Source: Prostheceraeus crozeri (Eukaryota; Platyhelminthes; Polycladida; Euryleptidae). Taken from it: a stretch of 64,000 nt of DNA. The notes beneath the pieces were generated by a model, which saw only the letters and a program-made list of their open reading frames with translations, did not search any database and was not told where the DNA came from. The position numbers were made by a program, and so were the translations under genes. Location of the stretch: the NCBI GenBank assembly GCA_907163375.1, contig CAJQUW010000906.1, positions 334,144 to 398,143 of the forward strand, in the 5' to 3' direction. Shown here in pieces: positions 48,701 to 58,533 of this stretch (positions are counted from its first letter, which is position 1; each line of letters opens with the position of its first letter).

Positions 48701-51320
48701 CGATTTTACCAAAGCCTCATAACACCTTAACTTCTATCATTTCTTCTAATGTCAATCGTGCATTCGCGAAAATGGACGATACTCGTGCTCTAATGACGTC
48801 CAAATCATCACAAATATTTGCGGCTACCGAGTCCTGGTTTACTAAGGCTCATTCAGACGAGCTAGTGTCAATCGAAAACTGCACCCTTTTCCGTGATGAC
48901 CGTTTAGATGGTCGAATTGGAGGAGGAGTAGCAGTCTGGACGGCGTACTATCTGCAACCGTTTCGCTTCTATACTCAAGGGAATCCTTTTGGCTCCAACA
49001 GTGTATGGTTGACTTTTCATAGAATGAAGCTCTGTCTAATTTGCATCTATATCCCCCCACTCAGCGTCATTCAGTTTTCAAACGGCATAATTGAATTTAT
49101 AACTCAAAATCTCGACAATTTTCTTTCCATGTATCCCGATTACAATATTATGATCACTGGAGATTTTAATCGTTTACACATTGGTTACTTAAATGACACT
49201 TTTGATCTTCAGAACGTGGTAACCGAGCCCACACGCAACGATGCAATTTTGGACCTCGTTTTGTTGTCAAAGGACTTAATAAGTGGCTATGATATCTCCG
49301 TGGGTCCCCCTGTCGCAACTTCTGACCACCGCACTATTCTCTGCACACCCAAAATTAAATCTGAGCCGACTACTGGCAAGGTTTGTACAGTTCATGATCT
49401 CCGTGAGTCTAATATCAATGCTTTTCTCCATAAATTGCATTGTACGAATTTCGCGCCGCTTTATGATATGAATATCGATCTCGACGATAAAGTATCCTTC
49501 CTATCAGAAATTACAATGACATGCTTTCTATGCACCATTCCATCATCTTCTGTAATTATAACTCCAAAAGATAAACCATACATCACGCCTTATCTCAAGT
49601 TGCTTATTAATAAGCGCTGGTCTTCTTATCGTCACGGTAATTACGCAGCATATAGCCAGTTGAACGCCAAGATAAAAAGCCTACTGAAAAAAGAAAAGTT
49701 GAGATGGGAAGCGCGTGCACAGAATGGGTCAAAAGATTTATGGAAGGTAGTAAATGAGATAAAAGGAACAAAATCCTCTAGATTTTCATCGATGGATTCC
49801 ATTTTGAATTCCTATTCTTCGATTGGAGAAGCCGTAGAGGATATCAACGCTTGTTTCTTAAACAATCAAGTTCAAAGATCTGATCCTGTGATTCCCGATG
49901 CACCTGTGGAGGATGATTGGAGACCAGTTATAGAGGTGGAGCACGTGTATAAACTACTATTATCTTTGAAAGCTCATTCTGCCCCGGGCCGAGATGATAT
50001 TCCGATCATTCTTTACCAGAAAGCGGCTCACATTTTAGCAGCCTCGTTGACCCACGTAATTAATGTTTCGATCATCACTCGTCGTTTCCCGGGTGCGTGG
50101 AAGGAAAGCGTCATCACACCTGTCCCCAAGACACTCCCAGTATCAAAAGATGAACTTCGCCCAATCTCCCTTTTGCCTACTTTTTCTAAAGTTTGTGAGA
50201 GAGCAATACTATAGTCTAGTGTGGCATCAAAACTTAGACGGGTTTTTGGTCCTTTTCAATTTGGGAATGTACCTGAATCATCCACATCTGCTGCCTTAAT
50301 ATGCATCCACGACAGAATTACATTAGCATTGGATGAGAAGTCGACTACAGGCGTTGCTTTGATAGCTTATGACTATACCAAGGCTTTTGACCAACTTGGG
50401 CATGATACAATTGTCTGTTCCTTATCAATAACAATTTTCCTATTGGGTTTGTAACATGGGTTGATGACTATCTTAAGAATCGTAGTCAAGCGGTCAGATT
50501 AAACAACCAAATAAGCAACAATCTCCCAGTTAAGTCTGGAATTCCACAGGGATCCGTGTTTGGACCTTATTTATTTAATCTAGCGATTATTTCTCTCCAT
50601 CCCGTCAACGACTCAACGACTATCGTGAAATACATTGACGACTGTACTTTCGTCGTTCCTATTTCAGACAACAATATCGCTAATTGTCTTCAAGAACATC
50701 AAAACATGACTGATTGGTCATTATCTGTTGGTCTGAACCTTAATGTGAGAAAGTGTAAATTGCCATGGATCCCTAAGTCACCGTATTCAAACACCCCCAA
50801 CATACCGAATATATCTAAAGTTACAGAAGTTAAAATTCTCGGCGTCTTTTTTACATCTGACATCAAGTGGAGTAAACAAATGGAGTATGTCAACAGTATT
50901 GCTTCTAAACGAATGTACGCTCTCAGAGTTTTGAGACCACTGCTCGGCCGATCCGATATGGTACGCATTTATAACGGATTGATACTATCAATTATTGAGT
51001 ATTGTTCGGGACTGATGGTTGGCATGCTGGCTAAGGAAGAAATCATTCTTACTGGAATTCAACGCAGGGCTCATAGACTCATCTGTGGTGATAATTGCCA
51101 GTGCAATTCATTCCAGGACCTACAAGTTCGTCGTAATTCATCAGCCATAAAACTTTTATTCACAATTTCTGATAACCCAGCGCATCCTCTTCATACCCTT
51201 TGTCCATCAAGATCATCCCGTTCGGGTAGGTTTCTTCAGCCTCCCTCTCATTCATCCAGACGGCGAAACTCGTTTTTTCCAAGGAGCATAATGCTGTCAA
51301 ACAATACGGCTACCGATTAA
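48697..51320 (+). pseudogene. LINE ORF2 (endonuclease-reverse transcriptase), stop and frameshift
   Basis: An open 505 codons (48697-50214) contain the APE endonuclease (AATESW, YIPP, TGDFNR, TSDHRTI) and the RT N-terminal motifs (SAPGRDDIP, LRPISLLP). A TAG at 50212-50214 interrupts motif RT2, and a frame change follows near 50440. The last part (to 51320) has GIPQGSVFGP, YIDDCTFV at the active site, and the C-terminal AHRLICGDNCQCNSF. With only two breaks the copy is fairly young. Confidence 0.92.
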
Positions 51321-51494
51321 TGTTTTTTTACATCTCTTTTTCGGAAATGCTTATTCGGTCAATTCACATTATAAATGCACTATGAATTTACTTATCTTTC
51401 CTTCAATGAAATTCTGTACCCAAACAGTGTCTAACTTACGTGTATGTCTTGATTTTCAATGATTTACGAAATATACAATTTACTTACTTACTTA

Positions 51495-53870
51495 GATATT
51501 CAGAATTTGTAAATAAAGATTGACATCGTTCTGTGGAACATTGACTGGACATTTGTGTAATTTAAGCAATTGTCATGTATATTGACGTCTGCAGAGCTCT
51601 GGAGAGGTAGGCAGGCAATAACTCTGCAGAGTTTGCGAAAATATCTCTACAGATATGTAAACTCTGCAGAGGAAAGTAAACCAACCTTATAGTAGGCTTA
51701 AGGTCGGTAGTTCGGCCGAACCATGACCGAGCGTCTCGAAAATCGAGATTCGGGCGAACCGAACGTTATGCACCCCTAACAAAAAATATTATAATTATGA
51801 ATTCTACTTGTAAATGAAAATAAAGTAATATAAAAGCAAAGTTGAAATACTCTGAAAATAAAGGATTATTCTTGCAGTATCAAAGATTCCAGCAGCTGTG
51901 CAATGGGGCACTTCACAATCCGCATCCCTTAACAAAAAGACTAAACTTAAAAGATGTCTCCCTATTTCTGAACATTCCACGTCAACTTTTTTCCATGTTG
52001 GTGATCCATTTCTCTCATGGATCGGTTTGGAGGTTAATTTGTGCACGCAAGACCAGTTGCAACTGACTTGGAAGCACGGTACTCAAAGTCGTGGGCGGAG
52101 AGGGTCTTCTCTCCAACAGGAGTAGCGGATATTTGAGGGATTCATGACTGAGCTGATGCCAGTGATGTGCAATCAAATTAGCAAGGGCCAACCTTAGGCG
52201 AAACAAAAATTAATTAACCAAATTAATTAAACAAAAATTAACATGAATTAATTCACAAATCAAACTATTCAGTAAGTAAAACCAATGTGAAAATAAGAAT
52301 AAAACACAAATGTAAATGTTGAAAATATTCAAATGGTAAGGTAATGAAGAAAAAAAAGTACTGTGTAAATATAAGTAGAGTGAGAAAAAAATTTGATGAC
52401 TTACTCGAGAACTCCTGCCTGTCTGCCACACTGTGTGTTGGGCAGTGTAGTAATTGCGGATATTGCTTATATGTATTGACAAAACTTAATCTGCAGGTCT
52501 GGTCGCCCAGATGCTTGCACATGTCAATTGCGTCATAATGAAATTTAATGCTTTGATTGAGGAGAAGATGAAGTAGAAGAAATGAAAAGAATTTGATACC
52601 TCAAAAGGACCCATGTGGCGTTCCCTACAGGTTAAAGGAAATAACAACTACAACAGATTACCTAATTGAAAAAATGTGCAATTGAGGTCATCAGCAGGAA
52701 CTTAGGTAAGGATTCGCGTTTCGGCCCATACTCCTGAACGCTCAAACTCACCCAAGCGGGGCCCTGCTATATGAAAGCAGCCTCGAAATCAATTAAATAA
52801 ATGAAAGCACGCACAATTATTAAGAAGCTGCTTACACTAGCGGACAAAATTACGGAAACATTGTAATTAGTTGCGCAATTCTCATATATTTTTGACAATA
52901 AATTGCAATTTATTACAATGAAATTATTGCAATTTCTTTGTTTTTTTTGCTATATTAATTGCAATTCTTGTATATTCCACGAACAATTTATTGCAATTAT
53001 TGTATATTTCTCCCACAATTTATTGCGACTTAAGCGTACTCTATAGAGATTGAATTCTCATCCTTACAACAAAATGCAATGTACACAAAAACATCCTCGC
53101 ATTTCTGTGTATGTTAGAGCAAACAATGTGAACTTTTATGACATGTAATTTGAAATTCTGTATACAGTTGATACAATATCATTACAGCATAGAGTATTTT
53201 TACGGCGACAAAACAGGAAAGTTTCGCACAGATCTAGGATATGTAGGTCACTCGTCGTGTAGCTTGCTCATTTTGTCTCAAGCTTCCGATCATTAAGTAA
53301 TCAACAGCACAGACTACTAAAGTCTGATGCCCTATTTATCATCATTTGCAAACGAAACGCTGCAAATAAATATTTCTCGGCTTCTTTAGCTGACATACAA
53401 AGACACTGCGAATAAGCGATCTTTTCATTTCCTAGATCTGTGTTTTAATTATATTCCGATATTACTGTGCAAGGCATTACCAATGTCATACAGTCACCCA
53501 GATTACTATCAAAACCTTTCAAAGTTACACAAGGCATCAGCAAAGATGATACAGGTATTTCACAAAATTCCTCCGTATGTTTTACAACAAAAATAAAGAC
53601 ATTTGTAACCAAAAGATCAATAAAAGATGTCGAGGTATACCATGTGATGCATAATTCGAGAAATCAAGCATACGTACAGTGCAACATTGTAGCACAGTTG
53701 CCCTGGCAACAATGCGACCATCAACATGTTTAATAAATTCTATGACATCAATTAATTGATTTTCACTATTTACTGTAGCTGTATAAATAGAAGTGTATCG
53801 ATCACTTTTGCTATATGATCTCGAACAAAATTTTAATTTACCAGTAGTAATAAAACGGCGAACACTCGAC
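51495..53870. other. Gap between LINE and the Polinton end
   Basis: No domain-bearing ORF. Notable items are a GGTAGTTCGGCCGAACC... segment near 51704, a possible transposon end CACTAGCGGACAAAATTACGG near 52837 without a visible partner, and AATTGCAATTTATTGCAAT-type repeats at 52880-53030. Confidence 0.45.
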
Positions 53871-53875
53871 CGGCG

Positions 53876-54030
53876 CTCCCCCCTCTGGAACGGCAGAGTG
53901 TCGTGGTCGGCCGCCGTGGTGCTTCGAGTCTGACCCCCCCCTCTGGAACGGCAGAGTGTCGTGGTCGGCCGCCGTGGTGCTTCGAGTCTGACCCCCCCTC
54001 TGGAACGACAGAGTGTCGTGGTGGACTTGG
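53876..54030 (+). repeat. 58-bp GC-rich tandem repeat
   Basis: Two nearly identical 58-bp units (from about 53877 and 53935) and a diverging third (from about 53993) share CTCTGGAACGGCAGAGTGTC. The GC content is far above that of its surroundings. It may be part of the terminal repeat of the Polinton. Confidence 0.85.
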
Positions 54031-54139
54031 GCGACCGCCAGGTTTTGTCTTGAGGCTATAGTGTGTGATGTTTTTCGTGCAATCTGCTGAATGTTGGGTT
54101 GAAAATGGGCTGTTTCGAGTGGAAGCAGTGCTCGGATGT

Positions 54140-54970
54140 GAAAACGGAGGCCAGATTCGGATTCAGCGTGAAATTCTGCATCGGTATGGTGAATTTGAAA
54201 GCAATCGGAGAGAAAAAATTTTCGCTGATGTCCCCCCCTCCGCCAAACTTCCAATTTTGCTTCTAGTGGATGGATTTTGTCGTGCAATAGCTCGTTTAAA
54301 AGGTAAGAGTGAGACAAATTCAGTGAAAGAAACGGCTTGTTCATATCTGTCTTCGTTTAGATGTGAGACGCCATTTAATGTTTTGGAGATTGGTGAAAAA
54401 AACGACAGAGTTAGAATTTGGGACGTTTTGGGCTGTAGCGTCAAAACGAAGCATCGGATTGGAAAACGGATTTCAGATTTGGAATCAGCGTCAAATTCTC
54501 TATCAGCATGGTGAGTTTCAAGTCAATCGGAGAGAAAAAATTTTCAACATTTTTCGAAAAAACGACAGAGTTAAAATTTGGGACGTTTTGGTCTGTAGCG
54601 CCCAAACGAAGCATCGGATGGGAAAACGGAGGCCAGATTCGGATTCAGCGTGAAATTCTGCATCTGTATGGTGAATTTCAAAGCAATCGGAGAGAAAAAG
54701 TTTCGCTGACGTGCCCCCCCTCCACCAAACTTCCAATATTGCTTCTAGTGGATGGATTTTGTCGTGCAATAGCTCGTTTGAAAGGTAAGAGTGAGACAAA
54801 TTCAGTGAAAGAAACGGCTTGTTCATATCTGTCTTCGTTTAGATGTGAGACGCCATTTAAGGTTTTGGAGGTTGGCGAAAAACGACAGAGTTAGAATTTT
54901 GGACGTTTTGGGCTGTAGCGTCAAAACGAAGCATCGGATTGGAAAACGGATTTCAGATTTGGAATCAGCT
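54140..54970 (+). repeat. About 480-bp tandem duplication at the Polinton left end
   Basis: 54140-54490 recurs at 54622-54970 with few changes (for example GATTTTGTCGTGCAATAGC and AACGGCTTGTTCATATCTGT in both). A shorter third piece (CGACAGAGTTAAAATTTGGG... at 54562) is related to 54403-54460. Several overlapping ORFs on both strands run through these copies, but they track the repeat, not a protein family. Subterminal repeats of this kind could bind replication or transposition proteins. Confidence 0.8.
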
Positions 54971-54982
54971 TGATGTTATTGT

Positions 54983-55030
54983 CCAATGAGGATCATCATC
55001 CAATGAGAATCAAGCATTTCTATATAAATA
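54983..55030 (+). promoter_or_regulatory. Polinton left promoter: two CCAAT boxes and a TATA box
   Basis: CCAAT occurs at 54983-54987 and 55000-55004, followed by TATATAAATA at 55021-55030, about 100 bp before the first start codon at 55129. This is a textbook RNA polymerase II promoter arrangement and would place transcription start near 55050-55060. Confidence 0.75.
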
Positions 55031-55128
55031 GCGAGCCTTCCACAGTGAGAATCATTCCATCGTTGAATCGCACGAGTGACGGACGCACATTTTCTCTCTC
55101 TAGTTCCCTATTCTATTATCCAACTAAA

Positions 55129-55903
55129 ATGGTAAGTCGCTACTTTCCTCCCTCTCCTCCCTTGAACGTAAACTTAATACAATCTTTTTCATTTTCAGGC
55201 ATCTACTCCATCTGTTGCACTAGTAGGACAAAATGGCGGTCAAACGTTACAAGGTTCGCTACGATCAGATCATCTACAACTAAGACCAGTGGAAGAAACA
55301 ACCAAGGTACATAATCCTACACCGCTACAGCGTAAATTTAAACAAGTCTTGCGTTATGACGATCATAGCGTAGTACTCCAAACGGGAATGCTCCCTTCCA
55401 CGGATGTCAAGATAATGCGCAATCAGTATGGGGACTACATACTGATCCCCGTGAGTCCGTACATTCGCCACCAACTTGATATTATTGAGGAGTACGTGAC
55501 ATTAAATATGGACATTCCTACTCCTCTTGCTCAAGAGTGGAAGGCGAGAGATGACAAGGAGACTCCCTATAGAAAGATTTGGGGTGGTAATCACATTTGC
55601 CTACCGGTATCACATTGGTGTAGTTATTATAAAAAGGATGGAGATCAATCAATACCCATCAGATGTGATGAGCTCGGAGAAGGTACTTGGGATATCATTT
55701 TCAAAGTGAATGGGCTATATTATGGTCGTCACAAGGATAATAAAATAGTCTCTCTCTCCATGCATATGGAATCCATCCTATATATTCCAAAACCACCCAA
55801 CGTAGACGACATTATTGACGAAATCCTTAACAGCAGTGGTACGAAGCGCAAGTCGGACAAGAATGCTACCTCCAAACGCAAGTCAAGGAAAGAGAATTGC
55901 TAA
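55129..55903 (+). CDS. Unknown Polinton protein, spliced 235-residue product
   Basis: Exon 1 contributes only the ATG (55129-55131). GTAAGT follows directly and a pyrimidine-rich ATTTTCAG closes a 67-bp intron (55132-55198). Exon 2 is open in phase from 55199 to 55903, and no in-frame ATG lies near its beginning, which supports the splice. The protein (about 235 residues) has a globular middle containing WGGNHICLPVSHWCSYY and GEGTWDIIFKVNGLYYG and a Lys/Arg-rich tail resembling a nuclear signal. I do not recognise the family. Being the first gene after the promoter, an early function such as DNA binding is a guess. Confidence 0.75.
55132..55198 (+). other. Intron directly after the first ATG
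   Basis: The donor GTAAGT begins at the base after the ATG and the acceptor is ATTTTCAG. It is 67 bp with a pyrimidine-rich 3' part. A second acceptor-like site at 56096-56097 (TTTCCGTTTTAG) opens another gene in the same phase, so one donor may serve two downstream genes. Confidence 0.75.
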
Positions 55904-56063
55904 TCCTTTCCTAACTCTACCCTATGACAATTCGCTTATGTGCATTGAGTGTCGTAGACGTGGTCTTATTAGATACATTTTACTTCTTCGTTGCCATCAT
56001 ATCATTTGTGTATTTTGTCGTGAAAAGCATCGATGTAATTCTTCATTTTGTAATATGTTATAG
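55863..56063 (+). CDS. Small RING-like zinc protein
   Basis: 66 codons from the ATG at 55863, overlapping the end of the previous gene in another frame. Zinc-ligand pattern: C27-x2-C30-x13-C44-x-H46-x2-C49-x2-C52, then C58 and C63. The first six ligands have exactly the spacing of the RING protein at 57144, but the last pair is abnormal (x4 instead of x2). It may be a degenerate RING or another cross-brace zinc module. It could also be reached by frameshift from the upstream frame, which would join it to that protein's C-terminus. Confidence 0.6.
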   Translation: MLPPNASQGKRIANPFLTLPYDNSLMCIECRRRGLIRYILLLRCHHIICVFCREKHRCNSSFCNML

Positions 56064-56097
56064 AACGTTTCCTTAGATGTGTAAATTTCCGTTTTAG

Positions 56098-56646
56098 GCT
56101 TCTATCATCATTTTTATGGATTGTGAGGGTGAACCTGTACAGGAGCTCAGTGCTATTGCTATGAACAATTGGACATATCAGATTGTTAGTGTCTATCATC
56201 AACATGCCAACTGCGATCCCAATGTTGATCAATGGGCGAGAAAACACATTCATGGACTTAATCTGAAATATTTGCAAGACTACGGCTTTTCTTGTGGGAC
56301 TGCTCTTCTTATTGACTTTAAACGATGGTTAGCTGCTTTCAATGTTATACGCATCTTTTGTAATAATCCTGATAAGGAGAGGAAAGTATTTCCCAATCTA
56401 ATCATTGATGATATTTTGCTCCCGCCTTGGGATAGTAGAGGGAATCAACATTATCATGAAGTCACGAAACGTTTTAAGGATTTGTGTGTTTCTATTTTGT
56501 CTGTTCGTTGTAGTAGTTACGTTCATAACCAATGCTTCTTTCCTCCTTACCTCAACACTGCCAAAGTCCTGTATGGTTATCATTGCTCGCTGTACGATAG
56601 TTACCAGCTGTATCTATTTTATCTCTTTCAAACCATTGATTTATAA
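56098..56646 (+). CDS. DnaQ-like (DEDDh) 3'-5' exonuclease
   Basis: From the internal ATG at 56116 the 176-residue protein starts MDCEGEP: D2-x-E4 is the Exo I motif. The NNPDKE stretch (83-88) is a candidate Exo II region, and HCSLYD (H156...D161) fits the H-x4-D of DEDDh exonucleases. The codons just upstream (56098-56115) encode ASIIIF, completing the hydrophobic first strand that must precede the DxE. They follow a splice-acceptor-like TTTTAG. The true start is therefore probably the ATG exon at 55129 spliced to 56098. A proofreading or end-trimming role in element replication is inferred. Confidence 0.65.
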   Translation, partial: ASIIIFMDCEGEPVQELSAIAMNNWTYQIVSVYHQHANCDPNVDQWARKHIHGLNLKYLQDYGFSCGTALLIDFKRWLAAFNVIRIFCNNPDKERKVFPNLIIDDILLPPWDSRGNQHYHEVTKRFKDLCVSILSVRCSSYVHNQCFFPPYLNTAKVLYGYHCSLYDSYQLYLFYLFQTIDL

Positions 56647-56730
56647 TGCATGCTTGTTACCGTTATTCAATAAATGTTACTATGAGAAGAGTTGTTTTCA
56701 TGCAATGGATGGGTTAGATAAAGGGCGATC

Positions 56731-57141
56731 ATGTCTTTCTCAAACGACTGCGGAATATTACATTTTCATAGGCAAAGTTTAAAAGGAGCTGTTCAAGATT
56801 ATGTGATAAATTTTCATAAAGATGAGACCGACATCGAAGCAGTGGTCGATGATGCTAGCACTCTATTTCTAGAGTTAATGAATACATTCTCTGATAGCAT
56901 TATCATGGCGCGATTAGTTGCGAAAATTAAGTTTAGTCATTTTGGAAAGGAAGAGGTGGAAAGTCGCTCTTTCCATTTTGCTTCTTATTCAATGAAAGTG
57001 GTAGATCACCCCGAAGAATTTTTTAAAAGACATATGATAAAAATTGCTGAACGTCTTAACGCATTTAACCATCATGGTAGCAGTCTAGTGATTGAAGCGA
57101 TTTCAGATATTCACATTCAACTTTCCATAAAGAAAAATTGA
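56731..57141 (+). CDS. Unknown protein resembling the N-terminal domain of Polinton polymerase-type polyproteins
   Basis: 136 codons. The C-terminal half (FHFASYSMKVVDHPEEFFK followed by an amphipathic helix and a GSSLVIEAISDIHIQL strand) resembles, by general pattern, the small domain that precedes the polymerase in many Polinton DNA polymerase ORFs. No polymerase motif follows. It stops at 57141, three bases before the next ATG. It may be a standalone version of that domain or a remnant of a broken polymerase gene. Confidence 0.4.
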   Translation: MSFSNDCGILHFHRQSLKGAVQDYVINFHKDETDIEAVVDDASTLFLELMNTFSDSIIMARLVAKIKFSHFGKEEVESRSFHFASYSMKVVDHPEEFFKRHMIKIAERLNAFNHHGSSLVIEAISDIHIQLSIKKN

Positions 57142-57143
57142 AA

Positions 57144-57467
57144 ATGCAGTGGTACTTGATTGTGGCACAACTGGTTTTCGAGCTATGTCTGCTCACTCTC
57201 GAAGTATATTCCTTCTGTACATGTGTCTATTATTTAGAAAAGGCTAGCAAATTCATATCTTCAAAAAGACTTGCTATAGACATCAGTAACGATGAAACTA
57301 TGTGTTGTGATGTATGTAAGCGAAAGGATGGAAATGAAAAGCGCATCTTCAAGAGATGTAAGCATGCTTTTTGTCAACGCTGTTTCATACGTAATTGCAT
57401 TCAACTTTGCAAATGTAGCCACTGTGATATTGCTCATTTCGAGTGTCACTTATGTCGCAATAGTTAG
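57144..57467 (+). CDS. Membrane-anchored RING-finger protein
   Basis: 107 codons. Residues about 4-31 form one long hydrophobic segment (a signal anchor), followed by a short linker and a canonical C3HC4 RING: C55-x2-C58-x13-C72-x-H74-x2-C77-x2-C80-x10-C91-x2-C94. RING domains recruit ubiquitin-conjugating enzymes, so this could be a membrane ubiquitin ligase acting on host proteins. The function is inferred from the domain only. The ATG comes two bases after the stop of the gene before it. Confidence 0.75.
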   Translation: MQWYLIVAQLVFELCLLTLEVYSFCTCVYYLEKASKFISSKRLAIDISNDETMCCDVCKRKDGNEKRIFKRCKHAFCQRCFIRNCIQLCKCSHCDIAHFECHLCRNS

Positions 57468-57518
57468 TGCCTATGCAAATGTGGTAAAGATAGGTTTTAG
57501 CAAAGACTAACACGGAAA

Positions 57519-57884
57519 ATGGCGAAACGTAAAATGACGAAACGTAAAAGTCAAAAGTCTTCAAAGTTTTCTTCAGTCATTCAAGCTCTCCGACGAATGA
57601 AAGCAAATCAGCGATACAATGCTATACGACATGCTAGTGATAAATTCATTTGTGAAATTATTTCTCATGTCAGAAAGTTGAGGACGAAGAAATTAGCACC
57701 AAAACAACGAAAGTTACTTAAGCGATATGCTACGAAATTGCGTTTCATCTCCAATCCTAAAGTCACCCTTCAAAGAAAGAGGAAAACTCTAACACAAAAG
57801 GGTGGTTTCCTTTCAGCAATACTTCCAATGTTAGCTCCTGTCGTGGGTAACCTATTGGGTAATATCTTTGGCTCTAACCGTTAA
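57519..57884 (+). CDS. Small basic Polinton protein with hydrophobic C-terminus
   Basis: 121 codons. About 90 residues are Lys/Arg-rich and helical. The last part, KGGFLSAILPMLAPVVGNLL, is a Gly-Gly followed by an amphipathic or membrane-active segment. Proteins of this plan recur in Polintons beside the ATPase gene. A virion-internal, DNA-binding or membrane-lytic role like adenovirus core and pVI proteins is plausible, and the Gly-Gly could be a protease site. It ends 31 bp before the ATPase ATG. Confidence 0.65.
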   Translation: MAKRKMTKRKSQKSSKFSSVIQALRRMKANQRYNAIRHASDKFICEIISHVRKLRTKKLAPKQRKLLKRYATKLRFISNPKVTLQRKRKTLTQKGGFLSAILPMLAPVVGNLLGNIFGSNR

Positions 57885-57915
57885 TTATGCAAATGTTGAA
57901 TCTCAAAGTATTAAA

Positions 57916-58533
57916 ATGGATTTCAGACTTCAATGTGATAAAGTTCTGACTGTATCAGGTCCATCTCATGCAGGTAAAACTGTTTTCACGCTGAATTTAT
58001 TGGATAAAAGAAGGGAGTTGTTTACGGAACCTATCAATCGAGTGATTTGGTGTTATGGTATTTATCAACCGTCCCTGTTTCAGGAATTGCAAAGTCGCAA
58101 CTTTATTCGACATGAAGGAATTATTGCAGTGGATAAACTTCAGTCCAATGATGTTGTTGTATTGGATGATTTATTAAAAGAAAGTAAGAATTCCAAAGAT
58201 GTTACAGATATGTTCACTCGCGCAGCACATCATAAAAGGTGCTTTATCATCTATATCACGCAAAATTTGTTTCCTGATGGAAAAGAAGCTCGTACACGAA
58301 ACCTGAATACACACTATTATGCTATTTTCAAGAATCCGCGAGATAAAAGTCAATTTGAAATTTTAGCGCGACAAGTTGCACCCAGAGGATCAAAAGCCTT
58401 AATTGAAATTTTTCAAGCAGCTACTGAAAAACCATACGGTTACTTATTCATTGACTTTACGCAAGAGTGTCCGGAAGAATTTAGATTTCGAAGTGATATT
58501 TTGAAAACTCCCATGATTATCTACAAACTATGA
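57916..58533 (+). CDS. FtsK/HerA-type genome-packaging ATPase (A32-like)
   Basis: I chose the ATG at 57916 (MDFRLQCDKV) because the frame upstream overlaps the previous gene without an ATG. 205 residues: Walker A GPSHAGKT (15-22), Walker B DVVVLDDLL (79-87), and a polar sensor-like YITQNLF (114-119). This is the compact packaging ATPase of Polintons and related double-jelly-roll viruses, which pumps DNA into capsids. The stop overlaps the next start (ATGA at 58530). All motifs are intact. Confidence 0.9.
   Translation: MDFRLQCDKVLTVSGPSHAGKTVFTLNLLDKRRELFTEPINRVIWCYGIYQPSLFQELQSRNFIRHEGIIAVDKLQSNDVVVLDDLLKESKNSKDVTDMFTRAAHHKRCFIIYITQNLFPDGKEARTRNLNTHYYAIFKNPRDKSQFEILARQVAPRGSKALIEIFQAATEKPYGYLFIDFTQECPEEFRFRSDILKTPMIIYKL

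Larger units (their letters stand above)
47890..51494 (+). mobile_element. Nearly full-length two-ORF LINE (CR1/Jockey type)
   Basis: The parts run in order: a tRNA-like segment with pol III box A and box B (47897-47950), ORF1 (48002-48700), ORF2 starting at an overlapping ATGA (48697) and decayed after 50214, and a 3' end with a TACTTACTTACTTA tail (51481-51494). The true 5' end could not be fixed. A stop codon and a frameshift make the copy inactive, but it is the best-preserved LINE in the window. Confidence 0.85.

Noticed and set aside
51478-51500. CRISPR-like or regulatory meaning of the ACTT repeats
   Set aside because: It is the simple-repeat 3' tail of a LINE; no CRISPR array with unique spacers exists in the window.
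52837-52860. CACTAGCGGACAAAATTACGG as a Tc1-type transposon end
   Set aside because: No inverted partner or transposase found in the surrounding few kilobases.
53838-54894. Overlapping ORFs of 93-168 codons on both strands at the Polinton left end
   Set aside because: They repeat with the 58-bp and 480-bp tandem units, occur on both strands at once and match no family.
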